Source of the DNA: Diadema setosum
Taxonomy: Eukaryota > Echinodermata > Echinoidea > Diadematoida > Diadematidae
NCBI GenBank assembly: GCA_033980235.1
Contig: CM067067.1
Coordinates: forward strand, 21,359,903-21,423,902
Direction of reading: 5' to 3'
Length of the DNA: 64,000 nt
Shown: positions 59,219 to 64,000 of the stretch, in pieces
How positions within the stretch are numbered: the stretch's first letter is position 1
Layout: each line of letters opens with the position of its first letter
Made by a program: the position numbers and the translations under genes
Notes under the pieces: generated by a model
Told to the model about the DNA's origin: nothing
The model's input: only the letters and a program-made list of their open reading frames with translations
The model's database searches: none

Positions 59219-62200
59219 GTAAGTGCGTGAACTTTAGTTGCCCGTAAGTTTGGACAGGTCCGTACGGATTGCGAGTGGGTCCCAAGCCGAACGAGCGGCG
59301 GGGATTAGGCGTGGGTCTCCGCTCCGCTCCGCCTGCAGCTGCCGAAAACTAGGGCCCGAATTCACGAAGGTGGTACAAATGAAACCATGGACAAAAACCA
59401 TGGAGCGCCGAGTGTCGCACGGAATATTTCGTTACGAAATTGGTCATTTCGTCGACAAAATGACCGTTTCGTTAACGAAATTATCATTTCGTGGACGAAA
59501 TGTTCATTTAGTTACAAAATGTTGTCATTTCGTTACAAAATAATCATTTCATCGACGAAATGACTGATTTCGTAACGAAATATTTCATGCGACACTTGGC
59601 GCTCCATGGTTTTTGTCCATGCATGGTTTAAACCATGGTTTCATTTGTACCACCTTCGTGAATTCGGGCCAAGGAGTCTAGACCAAAAAGATCAGTCTGT
59701 ATTTATCTTTGGGATATTTATGTTCCGCGGAGACAACGCCTGGTTTTACGGAATCATGTTAAGAGAACCGTCAAAATTAAAAAGTAAAAGTCTTCTGAAC
59801 AGACATATTTTTCCGTCTGTACCAGGTACTTGGAAAAAAATGTGGGAATGTTAACTCGGTCAAATGAACTGCGACCAGCCCGAATGCGAACTGTGTACAA
59901 AGTCAGGCCAGCGCCCCGCAGTTAATTAGGGAATGCAGCAATTACAGTGCATATAAAAAAAAGGTAATCCAACTTTGGAGGTCTACTATTTCATAATTGT
60001 CGGTTATGGAAAGTGCAATAATAATTGTGAGGAAAGGGGAACTCTTCCTCTTTCCATTGATACCTATTTTTTTTTTTTTTTAAACAAACGTCATGCATGA
60101 CTGAGCACATGAACTTTGAAGACAACAATGACAAATTGCACTTTTTCCAAGTTTGCGTGTTATTGCGAAGGAACTATGCATGTCTCACTGCATGGATGAG
60201 ATCTGCCAAGAAAGTGGTCAAATCATCAGGCAAGCCTGCATGACTGCAGGTTTGTGTTTTAGGGTTTCTTCTAACATTTTATGGTTCATGCCTTCAACAT
60301 AATACCAGCCACGTTGTTGTTAACCTGATCCTTCCCATTAAGGCTAAACCATTATCCATTTTACTCTGTTCATATTCAAGACACGGTTTGTCACTGGGAG
60401 CTATGTGTTGAATATGAACAGAGAAAATGGACTGTGTGGGTTGACCTCTGTGGGAGCGACCAAGTTATCGGACAAAAGGCCATGTTAAAGGTTTTGGACC
60501 ATAAAATGTTAGGAGAAAATCTAAACACAAACCCTAAACACATATCCCAAACACAAACCTGCATTCATACAGGCTAGGCTGGCCTATTTGGCAACTTTCA
60601 TTGACAGATCTCATCCATGCAGTGAGACATGCATTGTTCCTTCACGATTACACTCTAACTTGGAAAAAGTGCAAAAAGTCATTGTTGTCTTTAAAGTTCA
60701 TGTGCTCAGTCATGCATGACAATTGTCAACATAATTAGGTATCAATAAAAAGAGGAAGAGTTTCCCTTTCCTCACAACCAACATCGTGCTCTTCATAGCT
60801 GACAATTAAAAAAATGGTAGCCCTCCAAAGTTGGATTACCTGTTTTTTTTTTATACGCTCTGTAGATCTATCTCTAGTACTACCAGTAGTAGATCTACTC
60901 GTGCTAGATCTAGCTAGCTGCTGATGCTCATGATGCCTTGATCTACAGACTAGGTCTATGTCAGCTGAAGGCACGAAGCTTTACCTTGGCCAGTGAAAGT
61001 TGGCCTGATGCCCTGGATTTCCACCGATATTCTGTATGCACGTGTGTAGTTCAAGTTGACTGTGGAGTTTGAGGTATAAAAGTCCTCAGCAGAGCAGGGA
61101 TTCAGGTCATTTGGGGTCAGCCAGTTACTTGATGACGAGATCGAGTGTTGGTAATCGTGTGACAATGCAGTAAGGTTTTAGTCACAGTCAAGGTCGGGTT
61201 CAAGTTAACCCTGGGGCACTCCTTGTACACAGATATACTGTGGGACCGACCACTTCGCGTTCAGCATTCAGGCTGTGTTTTGCAGTTAGGTTTAAGTCAG
61301 AATTAAAGGAAACCAAAACCCAAAGAGAAATGTGGATTGAGCAAAAGCAGTGCTTAACATTATTATAAACACATAAGTGAAAGTTTGAGGAAAATCGGAC
61401 AATCGACGCAAAAGTTATTGAATTTTTAAAGTTCTGATGTCAGAACTGCTGGATGAAGAAACTACTAGAGGTTATGACGTCGTGCGTGTGGACAATAATA
61501 TAAAGAAAATATAGAGAGAATTCCACAAAAATTCAGTTTTCTAGCATAATGAAAGAACACTTGACTAACCGCTTTCAGAAAGCAGGGGGAGTAATTGCTA
61601 CCCTTAGTAACATATGTCGGTATCAAGTTGATGGAATGTGTAATATTCTTGAAAAAATGAATTTTTGTGGAATTCCCTTTGTATTTTCGTTATAATTAGA
61701 TCTATATTGTTGTTCACACATGATGACATAACCTGTATTAGTCTCCTCATCCAGCGGTTCCAGTACCAAAACTGTAAAAATTCATAACTTTTGCATCGAT
61801 TGTCCAATTTTCCTCAAACTTTCACTGATGTGTTCTACTAATGTTGCTGCTTTCACTCAATCCACATTTCTTTGTGCCTGATTGTGCTGATCCTTCTGCG
61901 AAGTGCAGGGGAGTGTAGAGTAGAATGTCAAAATTAGTGGGGGGAGGCATAAGGCAATCTTTTCCAAGAATGTGGTGCTGCCTGATAAGTCCAGCTACAT
62001 GAACTTCCTCATGCATAGGCCTACCTATGAAGGGCTTGAGTGAGCCATACTTGTGAAGAAAACATTCTTCAGCCCGTTGAGGATGAGTCCTGAGTATACT
62101 TGGGCAGATGTCTATGGGAAATGCATCATGTTGTAGCAAAATCAAATCGTCCTCAAGGGGTTAAAGTCAAGACACTGGCTGAAACTCCCAGACATGAAAT

Positions 62201-62939
62201 GCTTGTGTAACAGTATGAGCAATAATGATACTGACAGGCCCCCAGATCAAAATCCTGTAAAAATCACATCCAAGGGGGTTGTCCCTATGTCCACATAGGG
62301 GTAGTCCACCATGAGAAATAATGCGTATACTACACCATACAAGAATATTGACGAATTATGATAATGTAATACATTACTATTATGATTTATAATGACGTTA
62401 ACAACATCATTAGTAATGCTATATTTAGTGGAGAAATAGTATAATATTTATGTAATCATAATTTGAGTAGGTATGCCACTTCAAATCCTATCCCTCTCAC
62501 TTGAACGTATCTGATTGACAAACTTTGATTCAACCAGCACATATGATTATGTATGTTTCTTCTCTTTATCTTAAACGGTATTAACCCACTAGATGTGAAG
62601 TTTGAGGGAGACTGTGTTTACCAGAGGGCCACCATGAGAGATTTCCGTGATTGGTGTCATCAAAGCAATGCTGCCTCAGACGAATCAATGAGAGACAGCC
62701 CGCCACTTGCTCCAGCCGACACCAAGGGTAGCCATGGCAGGTCAACTGACCTAAGAGCAAGGAACATCTCTCCTGATCTTGCATCCGTCCCCGAAGTTCT
62801 GCCGAGCAGGACAGATGGAACTCAGCTCTCTCCGACGTCCTCCAATCTGCTGATGTCCTACAGTCCCAGCAGGTACTGGTGCTATGCTGATTACAAGTAC
62901 ATGCTCGAACTGTTTCAAGACCACCTCCACCTGCTAGAG
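59020..62939 (+). CDS. HSPBAP1: HSPBAP1-like JmjC-domain protein, 5' part (runs off window)
   Basis: Join(59020..59218, 62593..62939), continuing beyond the window. Exon 1 carries LNKPTVLKRFIDDWP...W...FRLGLK, which parallels the start of the cupin/JmjC fold in vertebrate HSPBAP1 (a QP-x-DWP-x-W-FRMGMK pattern). Exon 2 carries YQRATMRDFRDWC and YWCYADYKYMLELF, matching HSPBAP1's TLEEFLTWNC and YADYKYF blocks. HSPBAP1 binds the small heat-shock protein HSP27 in mammals; the JmjC core with its metal-binding residues would lie in later exons not present here. The first in-frame ATG is 59020, and 59026 (AACATGG, then AASSG) has the stronger context and resembles the vertebrate MAA start. The frame is open back to a TAA at 58927. 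Relative to vertebrates there is a long Ser/Pro-rich insertion in exon 2. Confidence 0.82.
59353..59670. mobile_element. MITE with GGCCCGAATTCACGAAGG ends
   Basis: GGCCCGAATTCACGAAGGTG and CACCTTCGTGAATTCGGGCC are perfect inverted repeats, followed by GGTACAAATGAAACCATGG arms and GGAGCGCC/GGCGCTCC. The centre is an array of CATTTCGTTACGAAAT-type palindromes. Confidence 0.85.
59680..59815. repeat. Foldback repeat related to 7740-7915, copy 2
   Basis: AAGATCAGTCTGTATTTATC at the left, GTTCCGCGGAGACAACGCCT and TTTTACGGAAT in the middle, GAACAGACATATTTTTC at the right. Matches the repeat downstream of CERS1 exon 1. Confidence 0.5.
59955..60852. mobile_element. ~0.9-kb palindromic element
   Basis: GGTAATCCAACTTTGGAGG at the left and CCTCCAAAGTTGGATTACC at the right, each next to an A or T run. 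Inner arms pair too: GTCATGCATGACTGAGCACA / TGTGCTCAGTCATGCATGAC and CATGTCTCACTGCATGGATG / CATCCATGCAGTGAGACATG. The centre pairs through CTGTTCATATTCAA / TTGAATATGAACAG. No coding sequence. Confidence 0.8.
61307..61872. mobile_element. AGGAAACC family MITE, right end lost
   Basis: TTAA at 61303-61306, then AGGAAACCAAAACCCAAAGA. It has the shared GTTTGAGGAAAATCGGACAA and GTCTCCTCATCCAGCGG blocks. The right terminal GGTTTCCT is absent; homology stops near TCCACATTTCTTTG. Confidence 0.75.
62071..62164. mobile_element. ~93-bp MITE, TTAACCCGTTGAGGA family, copy 5
   Basis: AGCCCGTTGAGGATGAGTCC at the left, CGTCCTCAAGGGGTTAA at the right, with GAGTATACTTGGGCAG inside. Confidence 0.8.
62593..62939 (+). 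CDS. HSPBAP1: HSPBAP1-like coding exon 2
   Basis: Acceptor AACCCACTAG follows a pyrimidine-rich tract; donor CTAGAG/GTACAT is phase 0. It encodes about 115 residues: VKFEGDCVYQRATMRDFRDWC, a low-complexity Ser/Pro/Asp segment of roughly 75 residues, then SRYWCYADYKYMLELFQD. The flanking blocks are the recognisable HSPBAP1 motifs. Confidence 0.82.
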
Positions 62940-63359
62940 GTACATGGGATTTTTTTTTTTCCTTTTTTTTTTTTTGGGGGGGGGGGTTCTTGTAGGCCCT
63001 CCATCCCAACCTCATCATTTCCCCATCATATCAATTTCTGTTATTTTGTTTCAGGCTAAATACAGTATACCATTGAACTGTATTGAAGATGTTTGTCTTT
63101 GGGGGGGGGGGGGGGGGGAGGTGGGGGAAGCAGGGGAGGGGCGCTGTGATTTAGTGAGCAGGACTCTTCACTTTCAAACAGAGGTCCTGCCAAGTACTTA
63201 TATATTTAGAAAAGAAGTTTTTACCCATGGGCATGAGATGTCCCTCTCAACCCTGGTATAAGATTGGATACCTTAACTCACAGTGCTGGGGTAATGACAA
63301 TGGCAGGGCTGTTTGGAAGAGCAGTTCTAATGCTGAAGATGTTAATGGATAAATAGACA

Positions 63360-63432
63360 ATATAATCATTATTATCATTATTAATATTATTGTTATTATT
63401 ATTATTATTATTAGTGGAAGTAGTAGTAGTAC
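63360..63432. repeat. Microsatellite, ATT/AGT-type
   Basis: ATTATT units then AGTAGTAGT. Confidence 0.85.
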
Positions 63433-63766
63433 TGTTGTAATATTGTGAGAGAATTGCTCTTCAAAATTGTGGGGATAATGATACTTTGCATGAAAGTCTT
63501 GATAGTTGCATTCAAGTAAAACTCAGCTAGAGTTGTTGCCCAAGAGAATCACATTTGTGTTTACACAGCAATATAGTGCATTTGGATACTTATCACCAAG
63601 TGCCAAGAAGTATACAGTGAAAGGACTTGCATTAGCAAGAGTTAGTGCTGTTTGGACAGGTCATGTAATTGATGTGAAAAAAAAAAAAAAACTGTACAAG
63701 AAGAAATAGTAGAATAAGCTGTCTTCAGAGTATCAACTGCAAAATTGCACCAATTCTTTTTTTTAT

Positions 63767-64000
63767 GCCTCCGCCACGAAGTGGTGACGGAGGCATTATG
63801 TTTTCGGGTTGTCCGTCCGTCCGTCCGTCCGTCCGTCCGTCCGTCCGTCCTTCCGTTCGTCCGTAATGAATTTTGTGGACAAGGTAACTATCGAAACCTG
63901 TTGAGGTATCCTAATGAAACTTGGCATGTATGTGTATTAGGGGGTGAAGTTGTGCCTATCAACTTTTGGGTGCACATGCTCAAGGTCAAAGGTCAAAAGG
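63767..64000 (+). repeat. GCCTCCGCC hairpin-headed repeat, cut by window edge
   Basis: Hairpin GCCTCCGCCACGAAGTGG...GACGGAGGC, TTATGTTTTCGGGTTGTCC, about ten TCCG units, AATGAAACTTGGCATGTATG and CACATGCTCAAGGTCAAAGG. Same order as 37966-38300. Confidence 0.8.

Larger units (their letters stand above)
59219..62592 (+). other. HSPBAP1: HSPBAP1-like intron 1 (3.4 kb)
   Basis: GTAAGT...CCCACTAG. Contains two inverted-repeat elements, one AGGAAACC MITE and one ~93-bp MITE. Confidence 0.75.
62940..64000 (+). other. HSPBAP1-like intron 2, partial
   Basis: Starts GTACATGGG and has no recognised exon before the window ends. It holds T- and G-homopolymers (62950-62987, 63101-63118), an ATT-type microsatellite (63360-63415) and, from 63767, the head of a GCCTCCGCC-type repeat. 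Confidence 0.6.

Overview
The window is animal nuclear DNA: AT-rich, intron-rich and dense in repeats, with no bacterial gene layout. Two protein-coding genes can be read, both on the + strand. The first is a complete ceramide synthase 1 orthologue (CERS1-like; 7 coding exons between 7115 and 43355; 376 residues; consensus GT-AG junctions with matching phases). The second is the 5' part of an HSPBAP1-like JmjC-domain protein (2 exons, 59020-62939, continuing past the right edge). Gene resemblance, the very long first intron and the repeat families (GCTCACCTGAGCC elements, GCCTCCGCC elements, TTAA-flanked MITEs, tRNA-headed SINEs) suggest a marine invertebrate, perhaps a deuterostome such as an echinoderm. 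The species cannot be fixed from the sequence alone.

Layout: 1-6690 is upstream DNA with simple repeats, a 16-17 bp minisatellite and several inverted-repeat elements. 6690-7114 is the probable promoter and 5' UTR of CERS1. CERS1 intron 1 (7364-35117, 27.8 kb) holds most of the mobile-element cargo: two ~1.03 kb palindromic elements, two hairpin-headed repeat families, a ~161-bp tandem repeat carrying seven perfect X-box motifs, SINEs and MITEs. Exons 2-7 lie between 35118 and 43355, with pogo-like MITEs and an inverted pair of tRNA-headed SINEs in the introns. 43356-51340 is mostly unrecognised sequence and may include a long 3' UTR. 51340-58610 is again repeat-rich and includes a 3.2 kb internally repetitive element. 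HSPBAP1 exon 1 follows at 59020, its 3.4 kb intron carries two inverted-repeat elements, and exon 2 ends at 62939.

The two genes have no evident functional link. CERS1 is an ER-membrane N-acyltransferase of sphingolipid synthesis. HSPBAP1 is a cupin/JmjC-fold protein known in mammals for binding HSP27. The most notable non-genic signals are the X-box array in CERS1 intron 1 and several element families flanked by TTAA with AG...CT termini, a Kolobok-like signature. One palindrome insertion can be dated against its own empty site elsewhere in the window. No exon, splice site or family name was checked by database search.
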